From Ileibacterium valens (GTDB lineage Bacteria; Bacillota_I; Bacilli_A; Erysipelotrichales; Erysipelotrichaceae), in contig NZ_MPJW01000108.1 in the NCBI RefSeq assembly GCF_001945525.1, positions 1-41,332 of the forward strand: a stretch of DNA of 41,332 bases. The letters are read 5' to 3'. Both the position numbers and the translations under genes were made by a program. This document shows positions 24,879 through 37,716 of this stretch, in pieces. The notes beneath the pieces were generated by a model. The model ran no database searches and was not told the origin of the DNA. It saw only the letters and a program-made list of their open reading frames with translations. Position 1 is the first letter of the stretch; every line of letters starts with the position of its first letter.

Positions 24879-26180
24879 TTGAAAGCAATTCTTAAAAATG
24901 GAAAAATCCTGCAAAATGACACTTTACAGAAAGCGGATATTCTTTTTGATGAAGAACAGATCCTGAAAATTGACGAAAACATCATAGCTGAAGATGAAAA
25001 TACAAAAGTGATTGACGCAAGTGGACTTGGCATTCTGCCAGGACTTGTCGATACCCATGTTCATTTGCGTGATCCTGGATATACCCATAAGGAAACGCTG
25101 GCTACAGGCAGTGCGGCAGCAGCTCATGGCGGCTTTACTACGATCTTTGCCATGCCAAATACTAAGCCATTTCCTTCCACACCAGAGGCTGTAAAAACAA
25201 TGCTTGAGCGCGTGGATCAGGAAGCTTTGGTACGTGTGATTCCTTTTGCGACGATTACTGTCAATGAAGCGGGGCAGAAGCCAACGGATTATGCAGCGAT
25301 TAAGGAACTGGGGATTTCCTGGTTTTCAGATGATGGAGTTGGTGTAGCGAGCAGTGATGTCATGGAAGAAGCGATGAAGCAGGCGAAGGCTGCAGATGTG
25401 ATGTTCAGCTGTCATACCGAAGATATGAACTTTCGCAGACCTGCCGCCTCGGTTCATACCTCAAAGTGGGCTGATCAGAATGGATGGATCGGAATTCCAT
25501 CACAGACTGAAAGTGAGCAGCTCATTCGGGATCTGAAGCTGGCTAGGGAAATTGGTCTGAAATATCATGCAGATCATATATCGGCTAAGGAAAGCGTTGA
25601 AGCATTGCATCAGGCCAAACAGGAAGGGGCTGATGTTTCAGCCGAAGTCACTGTTCATCACCTGCTGCTCGAAGATCACGATGTCAGAGGTCCAAACTGG
25701 AAAATGAATCCGCCTTTGCGCTCTCATGAAGACCGCATGGCTCTGATTGAAGGCCTTGAAAATGGAGATCTGGATTTTATTGCCAACGACCATGCGCCTC
25801 ATGCCAAAGAAGAAAAGGAAAGAGGAATGGAAAAAGCGCCTTTTGGAATTGTCGCTTTAGAAACCGCTTTTCCTTTGTTATATACCGAATTTGTATCCCG
25901 TCAGAAAAGATGGAGTTTAGGACAGCTGGTCAACTGGATGTCAGCCGCTCCGGCCAGGCGCTTTGGGCTTGAAAGGACGGGAGAAATCAAGGAAGGATAT
26001 AGACCGGATTTTGTTCTGGTCAATTTTGATAAGCAGGAAGTCATTGATCCGGATCAGTTTTTATCGAAAGGCAAAAATACGCCCTTTGGCGGATGGATTA
26101 CGGATTGCGTGATTGAAGAAACACTCTGCAATGGAAAAACTGTGTATCAATCCAAAGAAAGGAAAGCCAAACATGAATAA
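24879..26180 (+). CDS. pyrC: Dihydroorotase (class I)
   Basis: It cyclises N-carbamoyl-aspartate to dihydroorotate. The 433 aa carry the metal motif DTHVHLRDPG (about 58-67), FAMPNTKP, HTED, HADHIS and DHAPHA (the last metal Asp). The start is TTG 24879, supported by AAAGGAGG 7 bases upstream. It follows pyrB after 247 bases with no clear terminator, so co-transcription is likely. Its stop overlaps carA by 8 bases. Confidence 0.96.
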   Translation: MKAILKNGKILQNDTLQKADILFDEEQILKIDENIIAEDENTKVIDASGLGILPGLVDTHVHLRDPGYTHKETLATGSAAAAHGGFTTIFAMPNTKPFPSTPEAVKTMLERVDQEALVRVIPFATITVNEAGQKPTDYAAIKELGISWFSDDGVGVASSDVMEEAMKQAKAADVMFSCHTEDMNFRRPAASVHTSKWADQNGWIGIPSQTESEQLIRDLKLAREIGLKYHADHISAKESVEALHQAKQEGADVSAEVTVHHLLLEDHDVRGPNWKMNPPLRSHEDRMALIEGLENGDLDFIANDHAPHAKEEKERGMEKAPFGIVALETAFPLLYTEFVSRQKRWSLGQLVNWMSAAPARRFGLERTGEIKEGYRPDFVLVNFDKQEVIDPDQFLSKGKNTPFGGWITDCVIEETLCNGKTVYQSKERKAKHE

Positions 26181-27273
26181 AGAAAGAATTTTAGTTCTTG
26201 AAGATGGGAGTGTTTATCCCGGAAAGGCCATCGGTTCGGACAACTTCCAGGTTGGAGAACTCGTTTTCAATACATCGATGACCGGATATCAGGAAATTCT
26301 AACCGATAACTCCTATTGCGGACAGATCGTTATGATGACCTATCCTCTGATTGGAAACTATGGAATTAACCGGGATGATTCTGAAAGCATTGAACCGGCA
26401 GTATTTGGCTTTGTCATTAAGGATTACTGCGAACATCCCTCCAACTGGAGAAGTCAGGAAAGCCTGGATGAATTTCTGGCAAAAGAAAACATCCCCGGCA
26501 TTTACGATGTCGATACCCGCGCTTTAACTCGTAAAATCCGTGATAAAGGGACCATGCGGGCGAAACTGGCGGATGCCGATGCAAATGTTGAAGAAATCGT
26601 AAAGGAAATCAATGAAACTCCAGTTATTCATGATCAGGTAGAACGCGTATCGACTCACAAGCTTTATTCCGTACCAAGCCGTGGACTTAAAGTCGTATTA
26701 ATGGACTTCGGAGCCAAGCTCGGAATTGTTCGCGAACTTTCTTCAAGAGGCTGTGATATTGTCGTTGTTCCTTATGACACTCCTTATGAAACCATCATGA
26801 ACTTCAGACCGGATGGAGTCATGTTAACCAATGGACCAGGAAATCCGGAAGATGTTCCGGAAGCCATTGAAACCATCCGGCAGCTGATGGGCAAAACCGT
26901 TGTCTTTGGAATCTGCCTGGGTCATCAGCTGATTGCCTTAGCCAACGATGCAAAGACATATAAACTCAAATTTGGTCATCGCGGTGGAAACCATCCTGTC
27001 GTTTTCCTCGATGATGGTCATGTTGAAATTACCTCACAGAACCATGGATACGCCGTGGATGCCGATTCCTTAAAGGATACGGATCTGGTTATGACGCATC
27101 AGGCCTTAAACGATAAATCATGCGAAGGTGTTCGCCATACTAAATATCCGGTATTCAGCGTTCAGTTCCATCCGGAAGCCAATGCCGGACCTGAAGATTC
27201 AAAAGATCTGTTTGACCAGTTCATTTCAATGATGGAAGAAGAAAAAAATAAGAAGGAGAATGCATATGCCTAA
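26173..27273 (+). CDS. carA: Carbamoyl-phosphate synthase small chain
   Basis: This glutaminase subunit supplies ammonia to CarB. The N-terminal CPSase small-chain domain is at about 1-155 ([16 protein letters not shown]). The GATase domain has [10 protein letters not shown], the catalytic Cys in GICLGHQL and His/Glu in SVQFHPEA. It has 366 aa. ATG 26173 lies inside the pyrC end (ATGAATAA, 8-base overlap). A longer frame starting at 26113 inside pyrC has no support. An AAAGAAAGGAAA stretch serves as the ribosome site. It overlaps carB by 8 bases. Confidence 0.97.
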   Translation: MNKERILVLEDGSVYPGKAIGSDNFQVGELVFNTSMTGYQEILTDNSYCGQIVMMTYPLIGNYGINRDDSESIEPAVFGFVIKDYCEHPSNWRSQESLDEFLAKENIPGIYDVDTRALTRKIRDKGTMRAKLADADANVEEIVKEINETPVIHDQVERVSTHKLYSVPSRGLKVVLMDFGAKLGIVRELSSRGCDIVVVPYDTPYETIMNFRPDGVMLTNGPGNPEDVPEAIETIRQLMGKTVVFGICLGHQLIALANDAKTYKLKFGHRGGNHPVVFLDDGHVEITSQNHGYAVDADSLKDTDLVMTHQALNDKSCEGVRHTKYPVFSVQFHPEANAGPEDSKDLFDQFISMMEEEKNKKENAYA

Positions 27274-30200
27274 ACGCGAGGATATTAAAAAAATTCTTGT
27301 GATCGGAAGCGGTCCGATCGTGATCGGTCAGGCAGCGGAATTTGACTATGCCGGAACCCAGGCCTGCCAATCTTTACGGGAAGAAGGCTATGAAGTCATT
27401 CTGATCAACTCCAACCCGGCAACGATCATGACGGATTCAGTCGTTGCAGACCGTGTTTATATCGAACCAATCTCTCTAGATTTTGCAAAACGCGTCATTT
27501 ACAAGGAAAGACCGGATGCCATTTTGGGATCGCTGGGCGGACAGACCGGATTGAATCTGGTTGTTGAACTGGCTGAAGATGGCATTCTTGATGAATACGG
27601 CGTTGAAGTGCTTGGAACGGATCTGCATGCTATCAACAAGGCAGAAGACAGGGAACTGTTTCGTTCCCTGATGAATGAAATCAATGAACCCGTTCCAGAA
27701 AGCACTATCGTTCATACCGTTGAAGAAGCCGTTGAATTTGCAAGCGGCCTGGGTTATCCGGTTGTTGTAAGACCGGCCTATACGCTTGGCGGAACGGGTG
27801 GCGGCTTTGCCGATAATGAAACAGAACTTCGCTCCATCTGTGAAGCCGGATTAAAAATATCTCCAGTGCATCAATGCCTGATCGAGCGCTCCATTGCAGG
27901 CTTTAAGGAAATCGAGTATGAAGTAATGCGCGATTCCAATAACAATGCGATTGTCGTATGCAACATGGAAAACGTCGATCCTGTTGGAATTCATACTGGA
28001 GATTCGATTGTCGTAGCTCCGGTTCAGACTCTGACCGACCATGAAAACCAGATGCTGCGCACAGCCAGCTTAAAGATTATCCGGGCTCTGGAAATCTGCG
28101 GCGGATGCAACGTACAGCTTGCTCTTGATCCAAAAAGCTTTAAGTATTATGTCATTGAAGTCAATCCACGTGTTTCCCGCTCTTCAGCTCTGGCCAGTAA
28201 GGCGACGGGTTATCCAATTGCCCGTATTTCGGCCAAACTGGCGGTCGGACTGACTCTCGATGAAATTCTCAACCCGATTACGAAGACAAGCTATGCCTGC
28301 TTTGAACCATCCATCGACTATGTCGTCAGCAAATTCGCCCGTTTCCCATTTGATAAGTTCCCTAAGGCAGACCGTCATTTAGGAACACAGATGAAGGCGA
28401 CTGGAGAAGTCATGTCAATTGGCCGGACTCTGGAAGAATCCATGCTCAAGGGCATCCGCTCTCTGGAAATGAAAGTGGACCATCTGTACATGAAGGATCT
28501 CGATGGCCTGTCTCAGGAAGAACTGCTTGAAATCATTGACCGGCAGGACGATGTACGAATTTTTGCGATTGCTCAATATTTTCGCAATGGTGGGGAAGTG
28601 GAAACCATCGCTCAGAGAACAAAAATGGATCCTTTCTTCCTGTGGCATATTCAGCACATCATCGATCTCGAAGATGAAATGATGAAAAATCCGATGGATG
28701 CTTCTGTTCTTCGTGAACTCAAGAAAAATGGATTCTCGGATTCCTACATTGCCCGCAGCTGGAATATTCCTGAAACCGAGTTGTATGAATTCAGAAAAGC
28801 CAACGGCATCATTCCGGTTTATAAGATGGTCGATACCTGTGCTGGAGAGTTCACCAGTGCGACTCCATACTTCTATTCAAGCTATGAACAGGAAAACGAA
28901 AGCATTCCAAGCGACAGAGAAAAAATCGTCGTATTAGGATCAGGTCCTATCCGTATCGGACAGGGTGTTGAATTTGACTATGCAACGGTGCATTGCGTTG
29001 AAACGCTTCGGGATATGGGCTATGAAGCCATTATCATCAATAACAACCCGGAAACCGTATCCACTGACTTTACGATTTCTGACAAACTGTATTTCGAACC
29101 ACTGACAACTGAAGATGTCATGGCAGTCATTGATCTTGAAAAACCGCTGGGCACCATTGTTCAGTTTGGTGGTCAGACTGCGATCAACCTGGCTGAATCT
29201 CTGGTTGAACGCGGTGTTAAGATTCTTGGTACTTCTTTAGATTCAATCGATAAGGCGGAAGACCGCCATGAATTTGAAGCGATGCTTCATAAACTCGATA
29301 TTCCTCAGCCTACAGGGGAAACTGCGGTAACTGTTGAAGAAGCATTGGTAATTGCCAATAAGATTGGTTATCCGGTTCTGGTTCGCCCTTCCTATGTCCT
29401 TGGCGGAAGAGCGATGCAGATCGTTCATGACGATGAAGAATTAAAGACTTATATGGCTGGTGCGGTCAAGGAAATCAGTCATGACGCACCAGTTCTGGTT
29501 GATAAGTATGTCGTTGGTAAGGAGCTTGAAATTGATGCGATTGCCGATGGCAGAGAAGTTTACATTCCTGGTGTGATGGAACACATCGAAAGAGCCGGAG
29601 TTCACTCCGGAGACTCGATTTCGGTTTATCCAGCCCAGACGATTTCTCAGGAAGTGAAGGACACAATCATCGATTATGCAAGACGAATTGGAGAAGGATT
29701 TGAATTTGTGGGTCTTTATAACATCCAGTTCATCGTGGACCATAACGATAAAGTATATGTTCTGGAAGTTAACCCACGAAGTTCGAGAACCGTTCCATTC
29801 CTTTCCAAGGTAACTGGAGTGCCAATGTCCTACATTGCTACTCAGGCTGTGCTTGGAAAATCCCTAAGAGAACAGGGATATGAGCCTGGTTATCACAAGG
29901 AAGACGAACACCGAGTCTTTGTTAAGGCGCCTGTATTCTCCTTTGCCAAACTGCGTTCGGTAGATACCGTGCTTGGCCCAGAAATGAAATCGACCGGTGA
30001 AGCCATGGGAAGCGACATCAATCTTGAAAAAGCGCTGTATAAGGCATTAACTGCTTCTGGTATTAAAGTCAGCGTCCATGGTAACGTCCTGTTAACGATC
30101 GCGGATCAGGATAAGGAAGACATCCTGCCGATGGCTAAGCGTTTTGCGGAAATCGGTTATGGTATTTATGCGACCCGTGGAACAGCTAAATTCCTGCGTG

Positions 30201-30475
30201 AGAATGGTCTGTTTGTTCACGACGCAGCCAAGATCGAAGAAGAAAGCGATGCGGCAACGGTTGTCGATATCATCCGTAATGGAGAAGTCAATTTCGTTAT
30301 CAATACCATGTCAAGAAATGACAGAAAGAACGAAGACGATGGCTTTATCATTCGAAGAGTCGCAGCGGAAAACAACATCTCCTGCATGACTGCTTTGGAT
30401 ACCGCGGATGCTTTACTTAAAGTTCTGGAATCCCTCTCGTTTTCAATGATTTCGATGAACGAAATGGGCAAATAA
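27266..30475 (+). CDS. carB: Carbamoyl-phosphate synthase large chain
   Basis: It makes carbamoyl phosphate from bicarbonate, two ATP and the ammonia channelled from CarA. At 1069 aa it is full length. Two homologous halves each begin with an IxVLGSGPxxIGQGxEFDY-type loop (about 10 and about 555) and contain an ATP-grasp domain (about 128-330 and 670-860). An MGS-like allosteric domain lies at about 935-1069, the site where UMP or ornithine act in other bacteria. ATG 27266 is preferred over ATG 27260, because AAGGAG at 27253-27258 is 7 bases from it. It overlaps carA by 8 bases (ATGCCTAA). Last gene of this unit. Confidence 0.98.
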   Translation: MPKREDIKKILVIGSGPIVIGQAAEFDYAGTQACQSLREEGYEVILINSNPATIMTDSVVADRVYIEPISLDFAKRVIYKERPDAILGSLGGQTGLNLVVELAEDGILDEYGVEVLGTDLHAINKAEDRELFRSLMNEINEPVPESTIVHTVEEAVEFASGLGYPVVVRPAYTLGGTGGGFADNETELRSICEAGLKISPVHQCLIERSIAGFKEIEYEVMRDSNNNAIVVCNMENVDPVGIHTGDSIVVAPVQTLTDHENQMLRTASLKIIRALEICGGCNVQLALDPKSFKYYVIEVNPRVSRSSALASKATGYPIARISAKLAVGLTLDEILNPITKTSYACFEPSIDYVVSKFARFPFDKFPKADRHLGTQMKATGEVMSIGRTLEESMLKGIRSLEMKVDHLYMKDLDGLSQEELLEIIDRQDDVRIFAIAQYFRNGGEVETIAQRTKMDPFFLWHIQHIIDLEDEMMKNPMDASVLRELKKNGFSDSYIARSWNIPETELYEFRKANGIIPVYKMVDTCAGEFTSATPYFYSSYEQENESIPSDREKIVVLGSGPIRIGQGVEFDYATVHCVETLRDMGYEAIIINNNPETVSTDFTISDKLYFEPLTTEDVMAVIDLEKPLGTIVQFGGQTAINLAESLVERGVKILGTSLDSIDKAEDRHEFEAMLHKLDIPQPTGETAVTVEEALVIANKIGYPVLVRPSYVLGGRAMQIVHDDEELKTYMAGAVKEISHDAPVLVDKYVVGKELEIDAIADGREVYIPGVMEHIERAGVHSGDSISVYPAQTISQEVKDTIIDYARRIGEGFEFVGLYNIQFIVDHNDKVYVLEVNPRSSRTVPFLSKVTGVPMSYIATQAVLGKSLREQGYEPGYHKEDEHRVFVKAPVFSFAKLRSVDTVLGPEMKSTGEAMGSDINLEKALYKALTASGIKVSVHGNVLLTIADQDKEDILPMAKRFAEIGYGIYATRGTAKFLRENGLFVHDAAKIEEESDAATVVDIIRNGEVNFVINTMSRNDRKNEDDGFIIRRVAAENNISCMTALDTADALLKVLESLSFSMISMNEMGK

Positions 30476-30533
30476 GCCAATCGTTTCGTTTTCAGATAAA
30501 GACACTCAAATTAATCATTAATCAAAAAAGTTG

Positions 30534-30580
30534 AAAAGCTTCCGGTCAAATCGTAGTGACGATAAACCGAAAGCTTTTTT
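30534..30580 (+). terminator. Terminator after carB, with shared loop motif
   Basis: The outer stem AAAAGCTT/AAGCTTTT and CGGT/ACCG enclose an inner hairpin ATCG-TAGTGA-CGAT and end in a T run. The stretch at 30544-30560 matches 38449-38465 after pyrF at 15 of 17 positions. Confidence 0.9.
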
Positions 30581-30838
30581 GCGTTGTTTCCTGGTTATCC
30601 TGCTTCTTTGATTTAAGGAGGATGTACTTACAAATCCAGTCTGCCCTCTGATTTACATTGGCATGAGCACTTTTCACAGCATAAACAGGTCTGAAGATCT
30701 CAAGGATACAAACAAGGATACAAATAGGAAAATAAAAGGCTGATTCATCGCCGGATCATTGCCCTGGATGAATCAACCTGAAGTATTTCATTTAGAATTT
30801 AAAGCAGAAATTAAAAGACTGAAGAAATCCTGATCGGA
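30581..30838. other. Intergenic region between carB and the alpha-galactosidase gene
   Basis: Nothing convincing is seen. AAGGAGG at about 30616 is directly followed by ATG with no spacing, and that frame closes after nine codons. There is a short tandem repeat (GGATACAAACAAGGATACAAATAGG, 30705-30729). Confidence 0.5.
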
Positions 30839-33022
30839 CTAATTCTGATTGTTTTTTTCAGGAAGTGCTTCAAAGATAAACTCGAATGGATAATTATCGC
30901 CAAGCTCTCCTGGCAGCAGAATTCCTCCGTTCATTAACGCTTTTCCAGAGAAAACCATTCCGGATTTAGTTTCTTTATACATCTGATCTTCATTCAGATT
31001 GCGCAGTTCGATAGGCTGACGCAGGGAGTTTGGCCTCTTTTCATAACGAATGCCGTGAACGATGACGCGCTTTCCATCATTAAACTGCCAGGCCGAATAG
31101 GAATCCTTATACGGATGGCTTAAACGATCGTATTCACCATTCAGGATTGTATTCTGAATGTCATGGAAATGAGCGATCTGTTCTTTGATTAAGTCCTTTT
31201 CTTCCTGATCAAAAGAAGTCGGATCGAGCTCATAACCAAATGTTCCAGCCATAGCTGCGGTTGCTCTGGTCTGAAGGCTGGTGATGCGTCCCGTCTGATG
31301 GTTTGGCACAGCAGAGACATGGGCGCCCATAGAAGAGACAGGATAGAAGAAGCTGGTTCCAAACTGAATCTTGGTGCGCTCCTTGGCATCCGTATCATCG
31401 GAAGTCCAGATCTGAGGCATATAGTAGAGCATACCCGCATCAAAGCGTCCTCCGCCGCCGGAGCAGGCTTCAAAAAGGATTTCCGGGAATTCTTCAGTAA
31501 GCCGGTTTGCGAGATCATAAACCCCAAGTACATAGCGGTGGGCCATTTCCTTCTGACGATCGGCTGGAAGCGTTTTTGTATAAAGATCTGAGAGCGAGCG
31601 GTTCATATCCCATTTGACATAGGAGATATCGTGAGCTCGTAAAATCGCTGAGATCTTTTCATAAATGTAATCGACAACTTCTGGATTTGAAAAATCAAGA
31701 ACAAGCTGATAGCGGTTGCGGATCGGGCTGCGGTTTGGCATTTGAATGACCCAATCTGGATGATTGCGGTAAAGGTCAGAATCTTCACTGACCATTTCCG
31801 GTTCAATCCACAATCCAAACTGCATTCCAAGTTTCTTAATTCCATCGATCAGTTCACCAAGATCACCGATCTTTTCCTTGTTGACATCCCAGTCGCCTAA
31901 ACCTTCCATATCACTGTCGCGCTTGCCAAACCAGCCATCATCAAGTACGAACAGATCAATGCCCATTTCGGCTGCTGATTTTGCGATTTCAAGCAGTTTT
32001 TCCTTTGTGAAGGTAAAGTAGGTGGCTTCCCAGTTATTCAGAAGGACTGGCTTATTCTTCTTGGCCAGAGGACTTCTCATGACATGATCACGGATAAACT
32101 GATGAAAGTTTTTAGAAAGGCGGCTTAACCCCTGATTGGAAAAGGAGAAGATGGCTTCAGGTGTCTGAAAGCTCTGGCCAGGTTCAAGTTTCCATTCAAA
32201 GGTATCCGGATTGATTCCTGCACTTACCCGGATCTGGTTGTGCTGGTCCTTTTCAGTACGAATCGCAAAGCTGCCAGAATACATCAGCATAATTCCCCAG
32301 CAATTCCCACTTGTTTCAGTGGTGGTCGGATTTTTGAAAATCACAGCCGGGTTATGCTGGTGAGAGCTCGAGGTCCGCTTGCTTGAGATTTCTGTGATGC
32401 CATTCGTGACTGGAACACATTGATATTCGCGTTCCATGTTATGCCGACCGTAGAAATGAATCATTTCAAGATCCTGCAGGCCAAAATCCAGACTGGCCGA
32501 ATCAGCCGTTTCAATGAATACCGGCTGATCCCCCTTGTTTGTGATCGTCATCGAGCGGGCAATGACATCGCACTCTTCAAAAGTGCTGTAATGTAAAACG
32601 ACTTCGAGCTGGCTCGTTTCATCCATCAGAGTAATATTGAGGTTTTCGCTTTCAGAAAATGAATGCGGAAGTCCTTTTAAAGGCTGTTTTGCCTGATGGT
32701 CGGCACTCTTGAAACGAAGATCGCTGGCAATGGATCCATCGGCCTGGCGAATGGCCAATGAATTGATTCGGTAGTCTCCAGTTCCTTCCACCGGGATTTC
32801 CTGCATCCTTGTATCCAGAGAATAGGTTCTGTCGTTTCCGGCATCGCTGATCTGCCCGGAAAAGCCGGTATCGTGCCATTCCTGCAGGTAGCTCATATCC
32901 ATGCCGGTTTTTGGACCATACCAGACATGCTGTAAAATCTGATAAGGATCCTGTTTGAACTGCCAGGAGCTGTTTTTGGTCTGCAGCTCAAATTCTGCCT
33001 GATTTAACTGTTCATTTGTCAT
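30839..33022 (-). CDS. Alpha-galactosidase, glycoside hydrolase family 36
   Basis: It hydrolyses alpha-1,6-galactosides such as melibiose and raffinose. The 727 aa have the family layout. An N-terminal beta-sandwich (about 1-320) precedes a TIM barrel (about 320-650), with VLDDGWFG, FGLWIEPEMV, the nucleophile Asp472 in VKWDMNR, EACSGGGGRFD and the acid/base Asp542 in WTSDDTDA. A C-terminal beta domain follows. There is no signal peptide, so it is cytoplasmic and needs an importer, which is not in this window. TGGAGAT precedes ATG. It stands alone on the minus strand, inside the split pyrimidine locus, with no neighbouring sugar regulator. Confidence 0.95.
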   Translation of the reverse strand: MTNEQLNQAEFELQTKNSSWQFKQDPYQILQHVWYGPKTGMDMSYLQEWHDTGFSGQISDAGNDRTYSLDTRMQEIPVEGTGDYRINSLAIRQADGSIASDLRFKSADHQAKQPLKGLPHSFSESENLNITLMDETSQLEVVLHYSTFEECDVIARSMTITNKGDQPVFIETADSASLDFGLQDLEMIHFYGRHNMEREYQCVPVTNGITEISSKRTSSSHQHNPAVIFKNPTTTETSGNCWGIMLMYSGSFAIRTEKDQHNQIRVSAGINPDTFEWKLEPGQSFQTPEAIFSFSNQGLSRLSKNFHQFIRDHVMRSPLAKKNKPVLLNNWEATYFTFTKEKLLEIAKSAAEMGIDLFVLDDGWFGKRDSDMEGLGDWDVNKEKIGDLGELIDGIKKLGMQFGLWIEPEMVSEDSDLYRNHPDWVIQMPNRSPIRNRYQLVLDFSNPEVVDYIYEKISAILRAHDISYVKWDMNRSLSDLYTKTLPADRQKEMAHRYVLGVYDLANRLTEEFPEILFEACSGGGGRFDAGMLYYMPQIWTSDDTDAKERTKIQFGTSFFYPVSSMGAHVSAVPNHQTGRITSLQTRATAAMAGTFGYELDPTSFDQEEKDLIKEQIAHFHDIQNTILNGEYDRLSHPYKDSYSAWQFNDGKRVIVHGIRYEKRPNSLRQPIELRNLNEDQMYKETKSGMVFSGKALMNGGILLPGELGDNYPFEFIFEALPEKNNQN

Positions 33023-33642
33023 ATTTGTAATATCTCCAATTCAGTGATTTCTATAGTTTTTGGTTTTTCATTCTTTCATTTCACTGGTTTGTTTCGTTTT
33101 TTTTGTCTCTTCAATTTTTAATCTTATCCTTATGGGTACATAGAATCGTCTTTATCGCTTGATCCAATCCACTCAGAGCGAGGAGGGATACGATCAGAAG
33201 ATGCGATCAGAAAAGGAATTCTCAGGTGATTCTAAAAGTTGTAAATTCGGTTGACAAGAGGTTTCAGGCAATTGGATCAAATGTTTCCAAAGTTGGTTTT
33301 TCATGTGAAAACAGCCCTATCAAAGCACAGAAAATTCTAAAAAATGGTATTAGAAAATGTTCTGAAGGAGCATTTGATTCAGTTCTGAATCTTTGTTCAT
33401 CTGAGTGTTTCATCCATCTTCAAAGGTGCATCCAGTCCATTCAAAAATATTAACAACTCGCTTGGATGCTATGGATACTGGCATTAGCCTGGACCTAGTT
33501 AGAAGTTTTTGGATCTGTTATTGCCTGAAAAATTTGATTCTGTTAAGTTTGGTAACGTCCTGAACATTTTCTTTCGTTTTGTTTTTTTTAGTTTGCCAAA
33601 AACAAAACTCATATCAGAAGGCAAAAGAAAGGAAGATTGATT
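33023..33642. other. Long divergent intergenic region (galactosidase / MATE)
   Basis: About 620 bases. It should contain the promoters of both divergent genes, but I see only weak candidates: TATAGA on the minus strand near 33050, and a lone TTGACA at 33252-33257 without a good -10. A possible small gene at 33226-33453 is listed separately. No strong inverted repeat stands out. Confidence 0.5.
33226..33453 (+). CDS. Doubtful small ORF, 75 aa, cysteine-containing
   Basis: A frame beginning with GTG is preceded by AAGGA at 8 bases and runs 75 codons, with four cysteines (FSCEN, RKCSE, NLCSSEC). I recognise no family and see no conserved context. It lies in the long divergent region before the MATE gene. 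It may be a real small gene or chance, and the evidence is only the ribosome site and length. Confidence 0.2.
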   Translation: MILKVVNSVDKRFQAIGSNVSKVGFSCENSPIKAQKILKNGIRKCSEGAFDSVLNLCSSECFIHLQRCIQSIQKY

Positions 33643-35022
33643 ATGCAGACAGAAAATAAAATGGGAACTCAACCTGTGACTTCATTGCTGATTAAAATGT
33701 CGATTCCAATGATGATCAGCATGCTCGTCCAGGCGCTTTATAACATTGTCGACTCAATGTTTGTTGCCCAGATCAGTGAAAATGCACTGACTGCCGTTTC
33801 GTTGGCTTTCCCCTGGCAAAACCTGATGATTGCCGTTGCGGTTGGTACCGGAGTCGGTGTAAACGCCATGCTTTCAAGGTGGCTTGGAGCGGGAGAAAAC
33901 ATGCTTGTCAAAAGCTGTGCAGATCATTCTCTGATTTTAGCGCTCTTATCAGCCATTGTTTTCGCGGTGGTTGGAACGATGTGTTCGCATCTGTTCTTCT
34001 CGTCGCAGACGAGTGTTGAAGAAATTGTCGTTTACGGCGATGAGTACATGAGCGTCATTTCGATGTTCTGTTTTGGGGTTTTTATTGCCTGTACCTGTGA
34101 AAAACTCTTATCAGCTACAGGAAGAACGACTCTGACTATGTATGTGCAGGCTGCTGGTGCGATCACCAACATCATTCTTGATCCGATCATGATCTTTGGA
34201 CTATTTGGCTTTCCGGCAATGGGAGTCACCGGGGCCGCCGTGGCTACAGTCATCGGACAATGGGTTGGAGCCGCGCTTGGTCTTTTTTTGAATTTTCAGT
34301 ACAATCCGGAAATTCAGATTTCGTATAAAAATTTCAAATGGGATAACAAAATTGTAAAAGCCATATACTCCGTAGGTTTGCCATCCATCATCATGCAGTC
34401 GATTGGCTCGGTCATGACCTACGCGATGAACCTGATTCTGATCGGATTCAGCACAACAGCTACTGCGGTTTTTGGAATCTACTTCAAGCTTCAAAGTTTT
34501 ATCTTCATGCCGGTTTTTGGTCTGAACAATGGCCTGGTTCCAATTGCAGCCTATAACTATGGGGCTCATAAACCGGATCGAATCATGGGCGTATTTAAAG
34601 CGGGAGTCATTACAGCCGAGTTGTTTATGCTTGTTGGCTTTTTACTGTTCCAGTTTGTTCCTGCTGAACTTTTAGGACTGTTTAAACCCAGTGAAGAAAT
34701 GCTGTGTATTGGCGTTCCGGCCCTCCGTATCATCTCCTGGTCCTTCCTGTTAGCCGGGTATGGTATTCAGACCGGATCACTGCTGCAGGCTCTGGGTCAT
34801 GGGATGTTATCGATGTGGTCTTCAGTGATCCGTCAGCTTGTAGCCCTGGTCCCTTTTGCCTGGCTGTTGTCTAGACTAGGCCAGCTTGATCTGGTCTGGC
34901 TGTCCTTTCCAATGGCTGAAATCGTCAGCGGAGTTGTCATTACCTTCTTTTTGATTCATGTCATTAAAAAGCAGATCAGACCAATGCAGGAAGCGGCAAA
35001 TCAAGAATGGCGTACAGCTTAA
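33643..35022 (+). CDS. MATE-family efflux transporter
   Basis: This multidrug and toxin exporter is driven by Na+ or H+. It has 459 aa with twelve hydrophobic segments in two similar halves. The family opening IKMSIPMMISMLVQALYNIVDSMFV (cited in part) is at about 17-41. LDPIMIFGLFGFPAMGVTGAAVAT ends the first half, and GLNNGLVPIAAYNYGAHKPDRI the loop of the second half. It belongs to the DinF/NorM-like subgroup common in Firmicutes. I chose ATG 33643, 8 bases after AAAGGAAG, over the TTG at 33637. It ends before a very strong terminator. The substrate is unknown. Confidence 0.92.
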   Translation: MQTENKMGTQPVTSLLIKMSIPMMISMLVQALYNIVDSMFVAQISENALTAVSLAFPWQNLMIAVAVGTGVGVNAMLSRWLGAGENMLVKSCADHSLILALLSAIVFAVVGTMCSHLFFSSQTSVEEIVVYGDEYMSVISMFCFGVFIACTCEKLLSATGRTTLTMYVQAAGAITNIILDPIMIFGLFGFPAMGVTGAAVATVIGQWVGAALGLFLNFQYNPEIQISYKNFKWDNKIVKAIYSVGLPSIIMQSIGSVMTYAMNLILIGFSTTATAVFGIYFKLQSFIFMPVFGLNNGLVPIAAYNYGAHKPDRIMGVFKAGVITAELFMLVGFLLFQFVPAELLGLFKPSEEMLCIGVPALRIISWSFLLAGYGIQTGSLLQALGHGMLSMWSSVIRQLVALVPFAWLLSRLGQLDLVWLSFPMAEIVSGVVITFFLIHVIKKQIRPMQEAANQEWRTA

Positions 35023-35110
35023 AGCATCCAGGAAGATTGCTGTGAGTCCTTCAGTTCGATCTTATGAAGATGGATATCAATTGAATATTTCCTGATGGAA
35101 AGACATGCCA

Positions 35111-35150
35111 AAAACAGGCAGAAATTCGATTCGGAATTTCTGCCTGTTTT
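35111..35150. terminator. Strong bidirectional terminator between MATE and HD genes
   Basis: A perfect 17-bp stem runs AAAACAGGCAGAAATTC/GAATTTCTGCCTGTTTT with a 6-base loop. A/T tracts are part of the stem, so it can act for the convergent MATE gene and the HD-domain gene. Confidence 0.9.
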
Positions 35151-35230
35151 CACTTTTAGCCTGTTTTTATATGTCCAATGACTTTAATCTTTATGGTTTG
35201 CGCTCACGTATACGCAGGAAAGTCGGATGT

Positions 35231-35746
35231 TTATTTTCCAGAGGTTTTTGGATGACGATACTTTTTGCTTTTACGCTTTCCGAGTGTTTCTTCAAAGGTT
35301 GCGATCTTATCCGCAATGGTTACGAGCCAGCTTTCCCTGTATTTTGGAGGGCGTATGGTTAATGGCCACATGTGAGAAAGAATGATATCGGATTCTTTTT
35401 CATTCAGATCAAAATCATCTTTGGCATTATTTAAAGCGGTTCTTGGATGGGTAAAACCATGTGGAGAATGGCCATGATTATCATGCCAGTCATAGAGAAA
35501 ATAGTCATGAAGCAAAGCCCCTCTGACTAAGGATTCCCGGTCAGTTTTAGCTGGCAGAAGATCCGCTAATCGATGAGCCCACCAGGCAACGTTCACAACA
35601 TGCGTATGAACAGAGGTGGCACCATGATGGTTAAAGTTTTTCAGCTGAAGAAATCGGCCGTCATCTTCTAGGTGCTTGCGAATTTTCTTGATTCGCTGCG
35701 CTCTGTGATAGCGTCGATTGCTTTTTTTAATTGATTGTCTGTTCAT
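35231..35746 (-). CDS. HD-domain phosphohydrolase-like protein
   Basis: This is a small (171 aa) cytoplasmic protein with a single HD domain. It shows the ordered metal ligands THVVNVAWWAHRLAD (His), LLHDYFLYDWHD (His-Asp) and VTIADKIAT (Asp), so it is likely a metal-dependent phosphohydrolase. The SPHGFTHPRTAL segment in the middle is typical of a Firmicute HD subgroup of unknown substrate. N- and C-termini are very basic (KKSNRRYHRAQRIKK, KRKSKKYRH), which could mean nucleic-acid binding. The ribosome site is weak. It lies convergent to the MATE gene and divergent from pyrK. Confidence 0.85.
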   Translation of the reverse strand: MNRQSIKKSNRRYHRAQRIKKIRKHLEDDGRFLQLKNFNHHGATSVHTHVVNVAWWAHRLADLLPAKTDRESLVRGALLHDYFLYDWHDNHGHSPHGFTHPRTALNNAKDDFDLNEKESDIILSHMWPLTIRPPKYRESWLVTIADKIATFEETLGKRKSKKYRHPKTSGK

Positions 35747-36065
35747 ACTTTCATTTTACGTTTTTACAAGCTAACACTCTGTACTCAGGCCCGATAACTG
35801 TAAACGCTCAATTCATCATCTAAAACAAAACGGATAAAACACACGATAGATTTAAACTATCGCAAATTAGATTGTTTATATTATAAAAGATATTATTCTT
35901 TTTGAAGGTTTGTATTTAGACGGCTTCAGGAATGTCTCAAAACGAAAAATCTTGAAAGCAGAAAAAAAACAAACTGAACAAAAAACAGGGATAATAGAAT
36001 CGTTAATGACCTGTTCTTTGTTGGACAGGTATTTTGATCAAAATGAAAGAAGAAGGTAACACGTA
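35747..36065. other. Divergent region HD gene / pyrK
   Basis: This is an AT-rich 319-base region. It holds two inverted repeats: CGATAG/CTATCG (35843-35862) and ACCTGT/ACAGGT (about 36008-36031) in the presumed pyrK leader. A possible -10 (GATAAT, 35990-35995) has no good -35. No terminator or PyrR-like hairpin is seen before pyrK. Confidence 0.45.
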
Positions 36066-37714
<1,649 letters not shown>

Positions 37715-37716
37715 AC

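Noticed and set aside
30616-30650. Small gene after AAGGAGG near 30616
   Set aside because: The ATG abuts the ribosome-like sequence with no spacing, and the frame closes within nine codons.
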